The notes under the pieces: model-generated
Database searches by the model: none
What the model was told of the DNA's origin: nothing
What the model saw: only the letters and a program-made list of their open reading frames with translations
Shown: in pieces, positions 23,782 to 32,800 of the stretch
How the letters are laid out: each line of letters begins with the position of its first letter
How positions within the stretch are numbered: position 1 is the first letter of the stretch
Assembly (NCBI GenBank): GCA_030037855.1
Contig: JASHPY010000081.1
Span: 1-35,912 of the forward strand
DNA from: Thermoplasmata archaeon
GTDB taxonomy: Archaea; Thermoplasmatota; Thermoplasmata; Lutacidiplasmatales; UBA184
DNA: 35,912 nt
Direction of reading: 5' to 3'
Position numbers and translations under genes: made by a program

Positions 23782-25458
23782 TCAGGCCGCCGTTCTCGGC
23801 TGCCGGCAGAGGAACAGCGTCCAGGAGAACGCCCGCGGGCCGAGCCGGTACTGGAACGTGTGGTCCGTCACGGTCGAGGAGTGCCCGCCGCGGAGCAGCT
23901 CGACCGGGGAGGCCCAGACCCGTTCGGGCAGCGGGAACGCTCCGCTGACCGGCTGGACCGAGAAGTTGTAGAGGCAGAGGATCTGGTACTCCTGGCCCCG
24001 GCGCCAGAACCCGAGGACCGGCGTCGAGCCGAGGTCGATCCCCTCGAACGTCGCCGACCCGAACACGGTGGAGTGGGCGGCCCGCACGCGCAGCAGCGTG
24101 CGCATGCGCCAGAGCAGGGACCGGGTCGCGGTCTCCTGCTCGGCCACGTTCCGTGCCGCCGGCGCGAACTTCGGGTCCGTGACCAGCGGACGAGTGAGGC
24201 GGGACGGGTCGGCCGAGGAGAACCCCGCGGTCGGGCCGTTCTCCCACTGCATCGGCGTGCGGACGGCGTCCCGGTCGGGCAGGTCGAGTCGGTCGCCCAT
24301 CCCGATCTCGTCCCCGTAGTAGAGGTACGGGCACCCCGGGAGACCGAGGACGAGCGCCGTCAGCAGGAGGACCGAGCTGTCGTCCCCCGCGACCAGCGGC
24401 GCGAGCCGGCGGCGGACCCCGAGGTGGACCCGCGCCTCGGGCGGGAGCGGGAAGTAGCGGAAGAACAGCGCGCGCTCGTCCTCCGAGACCTGCTCGAGCG
24501 AGAGCTCGTCGTGGTTCCGGAGGAAGTACGCCCAGCCGCAGCTCGCCGGAGCGCCCGAGAGCGTGGTCCGCAGGACGTCGAGGATCCGCCGCGGGTTGTT
24601 CTCGGCGAGCGCGAGGTAGAAGTTCGGCATCACCGGGAAGTGGAGGACCTCCTGGAACTCGTGCCCGGCGTCGAAGTACGCGACCGTCTCGGCCACCGAC
24701 TGGTTCGCCTCCGAGATCAAGATCGACCCCGGGTACTCCGCGTCGAGCATCGCCCGGACCTTCTGGAAGAACGTGTGCACCTCGGGCAGGCTCTGGCACG
24801 TCGTCCCCTCCCGCTTGAACAGGTACGGGGCCGCGTCGCAGCGGAACCCGTCGAGCCCGTGGTCGAGCCAGAACCGGGCGAACTTCAGCATCTCCTCCTC
24901 GACGGCGGGGTGGTCGTGATTGAGGTCGGGCTGGGTCGCGAAGAACCGGTGGAAGTAGTACTGGCCGGCCTCGGGGTCGAACGTCCAGTTCGACTTCTCG
25001 AAGTCGGGAAAGATCCGCCGCGCCCGGGAGAACTCGGTCCCCGTGTCGGACCAGAGGAACCAGGGGCGGTACGGGGAGGCGCGGTCCTTCCGCGCGGCCT
25101 GGAACCACGGATGTTCGATCGAGACGTGGTTCGTGACCAGGTCCCCGATGACCCGCAGCCCCCGGGCGTGGGCGCCCTCCACGAGCCGATCGAGGTCGTC
25201 GATCGTGCCGAACCGGGGGTCGACCTCGTAGTGGTTCGATATGTCGTACCCGTCATCGTTCCACGGGGACCGGTAGAACGGCAGGAGCCAGATCGCACCG
25301 ACGCCGAGGTCCGAGAGGTAGTCGAGCTTCGCGAGCACCCCCGGGAGGTCCCCGATCCCGTCGCCGTTCGAGTCGTAGAACGCGCGGATCGGGACCTCGT
25401 AGAAGACGACCGACCGGAACCACTCGGGAGAGCGGAGGTCCGACTCGGCCGGGCTCAT
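23782..25458 (-). CDS. treS: Trehalose synthase (maltose alpha-D-glucosyltransferase, GH13)
   Basis: Converts maltose to trehalose by intramolecular transglucosylation, reversibly. The 558-residue protein begins WFRSVVFYEVPIRAFYDSNG, has GDLVTNHVSIEHPWFQ, the nucleophile Asp208 in GFRCDAAPYL, Glu250 in ILISEANQ and transition-state Asp317 in LRNHDELSLEQ. FKREGTTCQSLPEVH after the nucleophile and PMQWENGPTAGFS are characteristic of TreS rather than plain amylase or oligo-1,6-glucosidase, and the length fits TreS without a fused maltokinase domain. It is convergent with the sugar ATPase gene (11 bp gap), suggesting that imported or glycogen-derived maltose is turned into trehalose, a stress protectant. 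Confidence 0.88.
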   Translation of the reverse strand: MSPAESDLRSPEWFRSVVFYEVPIRAFYDSNGDGIGDLPGVLAKLDYLSDLGVGAIWLLPFYRSPWNDDGYDISNHYEVDPRFGTIDDLDRLVEGAHARGLRVIGDLVTNHVSIEHPWFQAARKDRASPYRPWFLWSDTGTEFSRARRIFPDFEKSNWTFDPEAGQYYFHRFFATQPDLNHDHPAVEEEMLKFARFWLDHGLDGFRCDAAPYLFKREGTTCQSLPEVHTFFQKVRAMLDAEYPGSILISEANQSVAETVAYFDAGHEFQEVLHFPVMPNFYLALAENNPRRILDVLRTTLSGAPASCGWAYFLRNHDELSLEQVSEDERALFFRYFPLPPEARVHLGVRRRLAPLVAGDDSSVLLLTALVLGLPGCPYLYYGDEIGMGDRLDLPDRDAVRTPMQWENGPTAGFSSADPSRLTRPLVTDPKFAPAARNVAEQETATRSLLWRMRTLLRVRAAHSTVFGSATFEGIDLGSTPVLGFWRRGQEYQILCLYNFSVQPVSGAFPLPERVWASPVELLRGGHSSTVTDHTFQYRLGPRAFSWTLFLCRQPRTAA

Positions 25459-25510
25459 ACGGCCCGTACTATCGACGGGTCGGGTAGGTAAGCTGTTTGC
25501 CCGGGAGGAA

Positions 25511-26392
25511 TCACGGGCCGGGGGGGAGCGAGGCCAGCACGGCCTCGCAGGCCCCGGCGAGCCGCCCGGCGGCCGCGAGGTCGCGCGACGCGCGATCGCC
25601 GGGAGTGATCCGGCGGTCGGCGAAGTACTCTCCCGTCACGCCGTCGAGGGCGGCGTCCTCCGCCACGTACACCGGCGTTTCCGCTCCCCGGGGGATGCTC
25701 CGTGCGAACAGCCGGGCGAGCACGCGCATCGTGAGCGCCGTGCCGCCCCCGTTGTTGAGACCGAACCCGGAGGCGACGTACCCGGGGTGCACCGCGTTCA
25801 CGGTGACGCCGGTGCCGGCGAACCGGCGCGCGAACTCCCGGGTCAAAAGGATCAGCTCGAGCTTCGAGCGACCGTAGGCGCGATACCCCGCGTAGCTCCG
25901 CGCGCCCTGGAGGTCCTCGAAGTCGACCCGCTGCCGGCGGTGGGCCGCGGACGCGATGTTGACCACCCGGGCCGGTGCGCTCGCGCAGAGGCGGTCGGCG
26001 AGGAGCGTGGTCAGCAGATAGGGGGCGAGGACGTTGAGCGCGAACGTTCGCTCCAGCCCGTCGGGCGTGAGTTCTCGGCGTCGGAAGAAGCCCCCCGCGT
26101 TGTTGACGAGCACGTGGATCGAAGGGTATCGCGCGAGGAGCTCCGCGGCGAGCGCGCGGACCCGGACCGGGCGCGCGAGGTCGTCCACCGACACGAACTC
26201 GACCCGAGCGTTCGCGGATTCCCGAGCGATCTCGCTCGCCGCGGCGGCGGCGCGCGCGTCCCCCCGGCCGACGACCACGACCGTGTATCCGTCCGTCGCG
26301 AGCCGGCGTGCGATCTCCCGTCCGATCCCCGACGTCGCGCCCGTGACGACCGCGACCCGCCCGGCACCCGTCCCTCCGACCGGCGCGCTCAC
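25511..26392 (-). CDS. Short-chain dehydrogenase/reductase (retinol dehydrogenase-like)
   Basis: A 293-residue NAD(P)-dependent SDR. Cofactor motif TGATSGIG is near residues 17-24, NNAGG near 98-102, catalytic Ser in VNIASAAHRR, and the YxxxK pair in YGRSK, with the additional Tyr in GYRAYGRSKLELI. Arg in VVGRGDARAA after strand 2 suggests NADPH. The extended substrate loop with FGLNNGGGTALTMRVLARLF resembles retinol-dehydrogenase-like members. The frame is open far upstream, but that reads antisense-phase through the adjacent gene; GTG 26392 leaves 49 bp to the ComA-like gene's stop, so both are probably one transcript. The substrate is unknown. Confidence 0.88.
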   Translation of the reverse strand: MSAPVGGTGAGRVAVVTGATSGIGREIARRLATDGYTVVVVGRGDARAAAAASEIARESANARVEFVSVDDLARPVRVRALAAELLARYPSIHVLVNNAGGFFRRRELTPDGLERTFALNVLAPYLLTTLLADRLCASAPARVVNIASAAHRRQRVDFEDLQGARSYAGYRAYGRSKLELILLTREFARRFAGTGVTVNAVHPGYVASGFGLNNGGGTALTMRVLARLFARSIPRGAETPVYVAEDAALDGVTGEYFADRRITPGDRASRDLAAAGRLAGACEAVLASLPPGP

Positions 26393-26441
26393 GAGCTTCC
26401 CCCGGCGCCGGTAGGCGACGCGCTCGCTTGTCGTTTCGGGT

Positions 26442-27440
26442 CTACGCGAGGCGGTACTCGCGTCGCCGCGAGTCGTGCAGCGAGACCGACTCCTGCACGA
26501 GCCCCTGCTGCCGGAGCGATTCGAGCGCGCTCTGGACCGTTCGACGCGGGAGCCGGGACATCTGCGCCAGCTGGGTCTGGTCGAGCCCGTGGTACGTCTC
26601 GAGCAGGAAGAACAGGAACTTCGCCGCGGGGGGCCCACTGACCCCCTTCACGGTCCGGATCGCCCCGAACGTCTCTCCGCGGAGGCCGAGGCGCTCGGTC
26701 GCGAGCGGGGCCACCGACCGGAGCGCGACGTTGCCGAGGTTGACGTCCGCTCCGAGCTCGCGGATCAGCTGGATCTGCTGCGACTCCATCGGCGCCTCGA
26801 AGATCAGTTCCTCGGCCGGGTGCTCGGCGAGGATCGAACGGACCCAGTCCCACTTGATGACGCCCTCGCTGTCGTAGATGCCGACCCCGCGACCGGACTC
26901 GCGGCTCTCGACGATCACCTTCCGCGGGTGCAGGGACCGCGCGTGAGTGATCTCCGCAATCGTCTCCTTGAGCGAGAGCTGGTAGTGCGTGTCCTTCTTC
27001 CCGACCTCGACGAGGTAGTCGAGGCTCCGCTCGCGGGCCGAGTCCGCGAGCTTCTCGATCTGGGCGGGCGAAAGCTCGATGATCCCGCTCGAGATCTCGA
27101 TAAGGTCGTAGCCGAGCTCCCGGGCCTCGTCGAGGAACTGGGGGACCTGGTCGCGGGTGAACGCGTACTCGAGCAGCGTCCCACCGGTCGAGACCTCGAC
27201 CGAGAAATCGTGCCACTTCTTGATCCGGGCGCGGATCATCTCCCGCGGGAGCAGGAGCGGGAGGCCCCAGCCGCTCTTCGCGATGTCGATGTACGGGGAG
27301 AGGTACTCGAGCTCGTGGTCGTGCTGCGGGGCGAGCCGGTCGAGGAGGTGCGTGAGCCCGACCGACCGGGGCCGCGTCGGCGTCGGGATCTCGGGCGGAA
27401 AGAACGTCTTCTTGGCTTTTCGAGCTGCAGTAGCTGCCAT
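26442..27440 (-). CDS. Phosphosulfolactate synthase (ComA)-like TIM barrel fused to a winged helix
   Basis: Residues 45-262 of the 332-residue product match the ComA family, which adds sulfite to phosphoenolpyruvate to form phosphosulfolactate in coenzyme M synthesis. Recognisable motifs are YIDIAKSGWG, STGGTLLEYA, YDLIEISSGII, VEVGKKD, VIVESRESGRGVGIYDSEG, LIFEAPMESQQ and ADVNLGNVALRSVAPLATERLGLRGETFG. Residues 270-332 are a MarR/TrmB-like winged helix: AKFLFFLLETYHGLDQTQLA, recognition helix LPRRTVQSALESLRQQGLV, basic wing DSRRREYRLA. This tail is not part of ordinary ComA. ATG 27440 is preferred over GTG 27473 because a TATA-like box lies 51-58 bp and AGGAGA about 10 bp upstream. Whether it is an enzyme, an enzyme-regulator or a repurposed sensor is open. 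Confidence 0.85.
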   Translation of the reverse strand: MAATAARKAKKTFFPPEIPTPTRPRSVGLTHLLDRLAPQHDHELEYLSPYIDIAKSGWGLPLLLPREMIRARIKKWHDFSVEVSTGGTLLEYAFTRDQVPQFLDEARELGYDLIEISSGIIELSPAQIEKLADSARERSLDYLVEVGKKDTHYQLSLKETIAEITHARSLHPRKVIVESRESGRGVGIYDSEGVIKWDWVRSILAEHPAEELIFEAPMESQQIQLIRELGADVNLGNVALRSVAPLATERLGLRGETFGAIRTVKGVSGPPAAKFLFFLLETYHGLDQTQLAQMSRLPRRTVQSALESLRQQGLVQESVSLHDSRRREYRLA

Positions 27441-27441
27441 G

Positions 27442-27473
27442 ATTGTCCACTCTCCTGCGCAGGAATTGTCCAC
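27442..27473. promoter_or_regulatory. Direct repeats flanking a palindrome in the leader of the ComA-like gene
   Basis: ATTGTCCAC occurs at 27442-27450 and 27465-27473, on either side of the perfect 12-bp palindrome TCCTGCGCAGGA (27453-27464). The block fills the space between the likely transcription start and ATG 27440 and contains the Shine-Dalgarno-like site. A dimeric winged-helix regulator, perhaps the product itself, would fit such a target. Confidence 0.6.
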
Positions 27474-27490
27474 GGGTCAGCTCCGCACCA

Positions 27491-27498
27491 CTTAAAGG
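27491..27498 (-). promoter_or_regulatory. TATA-like box of the ComA-like gene
   Basis: On the minus strand CCTTTAAG lies 51-58 bp before ATG 27440, placing the transcript start near the outer copy of the direct repeat. Confidence 0.45.
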
Positions 27499-27664
27499 TA
27501 CGCGCCCGGGGAAACCCGACCGGGCCGCGCGGCGCGCGCGCCCCGAGCCCCGAGCGCCGGCGGTCTGCCCCGGTCGGCGACCGTATCGCGGGCCGCGCGG
27601 TCGCCGGTTCGAGCGACCCGGCGCGGTGCTCTTCTTGAGCGGGGCGCGCTGTCGGTTCCCCTCC

Positions 27665-29062
27665 ATGACCCCGCGGGCCCCACGGGTGCTGGCGATCGGC
27701 CTCGACTCGGTTCCGCCCTCGCTGCTCTTCGATCGGTTCCGGCCGCTGATGCCGAACGTGGACGCCCTGCTGCGACGGTCGACGTACGGCACTCTCCGAA
27801 GCACCGACCCGCCGATCACGGTCCCCGCGTGGGCGGTGATGTTCTCGGGCGTCGACCCGGGCACGCTCGGCCTCTACGGCTTCCGCCACCGCCGGCCGGG
27901 CAGCTACGGGGAGCAGTACCTCCCCACGTCCCGGACCCCGCTCGAGCCGATGCTCTGGGATCGCCTCTCGAGGGCCGGACGGCGGGTCTGCGTCATCGGC
28001 ATGCCGCCCGGTTATCCGCCCCCGTCGGTCAACGGGATCTACGTCTCGGACTTCCTCACTCCACCGGGGGCGAGCTCGTTCGTTTCACCGGCGGCGCTCC
28101 GGTCGGAGGTCGACGACGCGGCCGGTGGCTACGAGTTCGACGTCACGTTTCGGGCCGAGGACCGGGAGCGGATCGGCACCCAATTGCTCACCCTCACCCG
28201 GAAGCACTTCGCCGTCGCCCGACGCCTCTGGGCCCGGGAACCGTGGGACTTCTTCGCGTTGCACGAGATCGGCCCGGATCGACTGCATCACACGTTCTGG
28301 AAGTACTTCGACACCGGTCACCCGCGGTACGAGCCGAACGACCGCTTTCGGAACGTGGTCGAGGAGTACTACCGGGCGCTCGATCGGGAGATCGGCTCGC
28401 TGCTCGAGGACGTGCCACCCGACGTAAGGGTGCTCCTACTATCGGACCATGGCAGCCAGGCGATGGAGGGGGCGTTCTGTATCAACGAGTGGCTGATCGA
28501 GAACGGCTATCTCACCGTTCGCGGCCCCCGGCCGCTGCCGGGAACGCCGCTCGAGAAGGTCGACGTCGACTGGACCCGGACGCGCGCGTGGGGCGCCGGC
28601 GGCTACTACGCCCGGATCTTCTACAACCTCCGGGGCCGGGAGCCGCAAGGTCAGCTCGAGCCAGCGGCGGTCCCAGCGTTCGAGGCGGAGCTTCGGAGGG
28701 GCCTCGAGTCCGTCCGGCGACCGGACGGCCGCCCGCTCGGCGCCGACGTACGCGACCCCCGCAGGACGTACCGGGAGGTCCGCGGCGACGCGCCGGATCT
28801 GATGGTCTACTTCGGTAACGTGGCGTGGAGGTCGGCCGGAACGCTCGGCCACGACTCGCTGTTCCTCTCGGAGAACGACACCGGCCCGGATGACGCCGTC
28901 CACTCGTTCGACGGCATCTACTCCGTCACCGACCCCCGACACGGCGCGGGAACTCGGGGGCCGACGGAACAGATCCTCGACATCGCGCCGACCTTGATGT
29001 CGCTCCTCGGGCTCGAGGTCCCCGACCGGATGCAGGGACACGTCATCGAGCGATTTCGCTGA
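27665..29062 (+). CDS. AlkP-superfamily phosphohydrolase/phosphomutase-like protein
   Basis: A 465-residue metalloenzyme of the alkaline phosphatase superfamily, type I phosphodiesterase/nucleotide pyrophosphatase branch. Metal and nucleophile positions are recognisable: Asp14 in AIGLDSVPP, Thr52 in DPPITVPAWAVMFSGVDPG, HEIGPDRLHH with Asp205 and His residues, and LSDHGSQ with Asp261-His262. A third metal ligand probably lies in the C-terminal ILDIAPTLMSLLGLEVP area, which is the standard ending. The wording closely follows predicted AlkP phosphohydrolases found in archaea (COG3379-like); the substrate is unknown. There is no signal peptide. ATG 27665 is the first start after a GC-rich noncoding stretch and gives the usual length. 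Confidence 0.85.
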   Translation: MTPRAPRVLAIGLDSVPPSLLFDRFRPLMPNVDALLRRSTYGTLRSTDPPITVPAWAVMFSGVDPGTLGLYGFRHRRPGSYGEQYLPTSRTPLEPMLWDRLSRAGRRVCVIGMPPGYPPPSVNGIYVSDFLTPPGASSFVSPAALRSEVDDAAGGYEFDVTFRAEDRERIGTQLLTLTRKHFAVARRLWAREPWDFFALHEIGPDRLHHTFWKYFDTGHPRYEPNDRFRNVVEEYYRALDREIGSLLEDVPPDVRVLLLSDHGSQAMEGAFCINEWLIENGYLTVRGPRPLPGTPLEKVDVDWTRTRAWGAGGYYARIFYNLRGREPQGQLEPAAVPAFEAELRRGLESVRRPDGRPLGADVRDPRRTYREVRGDAPDLMVYFGNVAWRSAGTLGHDSLFLSENDTGPDDAVHSFDGIYSVTDPRHGAGTRGPTEQILDIAPTLMSLLGLEVPDRMQGHVIERFR

Positions 29063-29111
29063 GCGGAGGCCCCCCCGACCGGCGTCGTCGGACCGGCTGA
29101 GGACCGGGGGA

Positions 29112-29657
29112 TCAACGACCGCCCGCGAGTCCCCGCTCCCGCGGGTGGTCGCGCGGCTGCTCCGGGCCGAAGGTCGGAACGTCGAGGTGCTCGCTCGGGA
29201 TGAGGTCCGCGAGCGCCTCCGCGCGGATCTCCGCGAGCGCGCGTCGGGTCGGCAGCGAGACGGCGCCCGCCGTGCGTCCGTCGGCGGGCCCATCGGGCGG
29301 CGAGACCGCTCCTCTCCCGAACCGCGGCCCGTTCTTCGGTCGCACCCGCGGGGAGCGGCCGCCGTCGCGCGGTACGAACTCGGTGGTGGTCGCGAGCCGG
29401 TCCAGGTAGCCCCCCGCCACGGGGGGGACGCCGAGAGTCGGTACCGCCGGGCGCTGCGAGTGGCCGTTCGGCCGGATCGGCGGCTCGAGCGCTCCGGTGC
29501 GCGAGCGGCCGACCTCGGGGCTCGACCCTCCGCCGTTGCTGCCGCGCCGACGCGGTACGCGGGTCGTGGGCGAGAGCGGTTCTTCCGGCTCTCGGGGCGG
29601 GGTCCGGGGCCGGTCGGCCGCCTCGTAGTCGGAAAGGACCGTCGCGCCGGACCTCAT
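29112..29657 (-). CDS. Hypothetical disordered Pro/Arg-rich protein
   Basis: From ATG 29657 a 181-residue frame. The first 130 residues are rich in Pro, Arg, Gly and Ser and predicted disordered; the C-terminal 45 residues (PTRRALAEIRAEALADLIPSEHLDVPTFG) look like a real helix followed by a short strand. Third codon positions are mostly G or C, as in neighbouring genes, which supports coding. GTG 29795 is a possible but less convincing longer start, since the added region is rich in Cys, His and Trp in an irregular way. No domain is recognised. It could be a DNA- or protein-binding accessory; alternatively a spurious frame. Confidence 0.45.
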   Translation of the reverse strand: MRSGATVLSDYEAADRPRTPPREPEEPLSPTTRVPRRRGSNGGGSSPEVGRSRTGALEPPIRPNGHSQRPAVPTLGVPPVAGGYLDRLATTTEFVPRDGGRSPRVRPKNGPRFGRGAVSPPDGPADGRTAGAVSLPTRRALAEIRAEALADLIPSEHLDVPTFGPEQPRDHPRERGLAGGR

Positions 29658-29872
29658 CGTCCCTCCGAACGCCCGGGCTCCGCGTCGCAGCTTCGTGGCC
29701 CGTTCTTCGCTCGGGCACGCGGGCTCGGACCCCCTCGCGCACCCATGCGAGTTCCAGTGGGAGGGCGGGTATTTGGGAGCGCAACTCCCATTCACCCGTA
29801 TTCACGGACGGCCCGGTCGCCGGCCGCCTCGCGCCGACGCGCACCGACGCCGGGGAGCCCCGGCCGGAGTCG

Positions 29873-32800
29873 CTACGGCGGAGTGGAGGGTGGCTCGCCG
29901 TCCTCACTCCACGGCGAGGCGCCCGTCGCTCCGCTGGGGGGAGCGCCGGGAGGGGGCGGCGCGACCGGCGAGGACGGCGGCGGAGGGGAGTACGGCGTCG
30001 GGGGAGCGCGGCTCCGGTCGTCGCGCCGGCGGCTCGCGAGAACGATCGCCACGGCGGCGAGGATCACGGCGAGGACCGCGAGGCCGATCCCGGCGTACTC
30101 GAGCCAGGTCGGCGCTCCCGACGCGGCCGAGCTCGCCGAGGTGACCGTGATCGGGACCGACGATCCGCTCACGTGGGCCCCGTTCGAGTCGGTGACCGTC
30201 ACGGACACCGTGAACGGCGAACCCGCGGTCGATGTCGGCGAGCACGCGATCGCCGAGGCGTTGCTGGCCGCGCAGCCGGACGGCAACCCGGACCAGGCGT
30301 AGGAGTAGGCGCCCGAGCCGCCGCTCGCCGCCGCTTCGAACGTGACGACCGAGTTCACCGCCACGCTGGTCGCGCTCGCGACGACCGTCGCCGGTCCGAG
30401 GGCCGGGGCGACGACGAGCGCGACGGTCGGCGAGGACGCGGTCGCGCCGTTCGAGTCCTGGGTCGTGAGGTAGACGGAGTAGACGCCGGCCGAGGTCGGC
30501 GAGCACGCGATGCTCGGCGCGTTCGCGCTCGAGCAGCCGCTCGGGAGCCCCGCCCAGCTGTACGAGTCGGACCCGCTCCCGTCGCTGGCGACCGTGACGG
30601 AGATCGTCGTCGACTGCCCCACATCGAGCCCGGCCGGGCTGGCGGTCGGGGCCGAGAGTCCCGGGTCGGGAGAGACGGTCAGGGACGTCGTCCCGCCGGC
30701 CGCGTGGTCGTCGTCGCTGTCGTGGAGGTTCGCGTGGACCGCGAACGTGCCCGACGCGGTGGGTGCGCACTCGATCGTCGCCGAGTTCACGCTCGCGCAT
30801 CCGGTCGGAAGTCCGACCCAGCTAAAGCTGTAGGAGCCGGTGCCTCCCGCGGCACTGACCGAGAGCTCCACCGCCTGGCCGACGTCGACCGCGGCCGGAG
30901 TGGCGGTCGGTGCGGAGAGAGTCGGGTCGGCGAGCACGAGGAAGGTCTGGGTCGCCGCGACCGAGCTCCCGGAGGAGTCGACGAGCGACAGCGTCGCGGT
31001 GTACGTGCCGGCCGCTGCGCCAACGCAAGCGCCCGAGATCTCGCCCGCGGCGATCGGGTCGGCGGTGCACGAGAGCCCTGAGGAGTTGCTCGAGTCGAGC
31101 GTGTAGGTGAGGTTGCCGGTGCCAATGCCCGGCACCGGCGCCGAGAAGAGGAGGCTCTGCCCGACGTCGAGCGACCAGTCCGAAGGAACCGTCGTGTCGT
31201 GGAGGGTCGGTACGACGCTGATCTCGTTCGCGCTCGGCTCGCTGACGTAGAGGGCCCCGTTGAACGGGTCGTACGCGCCGCTCTCGGGGTCGGCCGGGAC
31301 CGTGAGGGTCGCGACCACGGTCGAGCCCGAGACCACCGTGAGGTCACCGGAGTCGCTGTCGCTCACGTACACGTACCCGTTGGCGGTGTCGAACGTCAGC
31401 CCCGCGGGGTCCGAACCGACGGAGACGTTCCCCCCGAACGTGTTGCCGGGCAAGATCCACGAAACGTTGTCGGAGAGGCCGTCCGAGACGTAGACGTCGC
31501 CCGTGGCGCCGTCGTAGGCCAGCTCCTGCGGGCCCCCGAGGACCGGGATCGTCTGAAGGACCGTGTTCGTTCCCCCGTCGAGGACGCTCACGCTGTTGGA
31601 CCCGGAGTTGGCGACGTACAGATCGCCGTTGCCCGGATCGAAAGCGATGCCGGTCGGGTCGGAGCCGACCGACACCGTGGCGAGGACGGTGTTCGTCGCC
31701 CCCTCGATCACCGACACATCGTTCGAGCCTTCATTCGCGACGTAGATGTCGCCGTTCGCGGAGTCGTACGCCACGGAGGTCGGTACGCTTCCGACCACGA
31801 GGCTGGTCGTGACGGAGTTGCTCGCGGGGCTGAGCACGGAGACGGTGTCCGACGCCGAGTTCGCGACGTAGAGCTCCCCGTTGTCGGCGTCGGCGGCCAC
31901 CGCGACGGGGGAGCCGCCGACCGGGACCGTGCCGACGACGGCGTCCGTGCTCGCGCTGACCACGGAAACGTCGTCCGACGTGATGTCGGGAACGTAGATC
32001 GAGTTGGTCGCGGCGTCGAAGGCGCCCGCGGCGGGCGCGCCGGGGACGGAGACCTCCCCGCTCGCGTCGCCGATGACCGCAACCCCGCGCAGCGAGCCGC
32101 TCGCGGGATCGATCTGAAGCAGCGTGGAGACCACGAGCAGCGAGTTCAGGTCCTCGCTCACGGCGTACACGTCGCCGTTCGTGGGGTCGAAGGCGAGCTC
32201 GCGGGTGCCCACGTCCGAGCCGCCGGGCGGCTGTTCATTGACCGTCGCGGTGACCGAGTTCGTGACGCTGCTGATCGCGAAGAGCTCGTCGTTGTAGGTC
32301 CCGACGTACACGAGCGACGAGCCGGCGTTGTACGCGAAAAACTCGGGGTTCGCGGCGACGGAGATCGCCGAGCCGACGACGGCGTCGGTCTCCCCGTTGA
32401 CCACGCTCACCGAGCTGCTGCCGAAGTTCGCGACATAGAGGAGGCCGTTGTCGGGGTCGAAGAGGACCCCGGTCGACTCGTCGCCCAGGTCGACCGGACC
32501 CCCGATGACCTTGTTGGTCGAGCCGTTGATGGCATTGATCGTGCCGGGATCGTTCTGGCCGGTCACGAACACCCGATCGTTCGAGGTGTCGACCGCCACG
32601 CCGAACGGAAAGATCGTGGTGGTGAACGAGATCGTCGTTACCAGCGTCTCGGTCGCCGCGTTGATGACGCTGACGTTGTTGCTCGCGTCGTTCGCGACGT
32701 AGATCTCTCCGTTCGCCGGGTCGAAGGCGATCCCGATCGGGTCGCCCCCCACCTGGAGCGCGCTCGAACCCAGGGGCACGAGCTGGTTGGTCGCCGAGTT

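Noticed and set aside
22568-25108. 846-codon minus-strand frame spanning the sugar ATPase and treS
   Set aside because: It crosses two well-supported genes in other frames and contains no recognisable domain.
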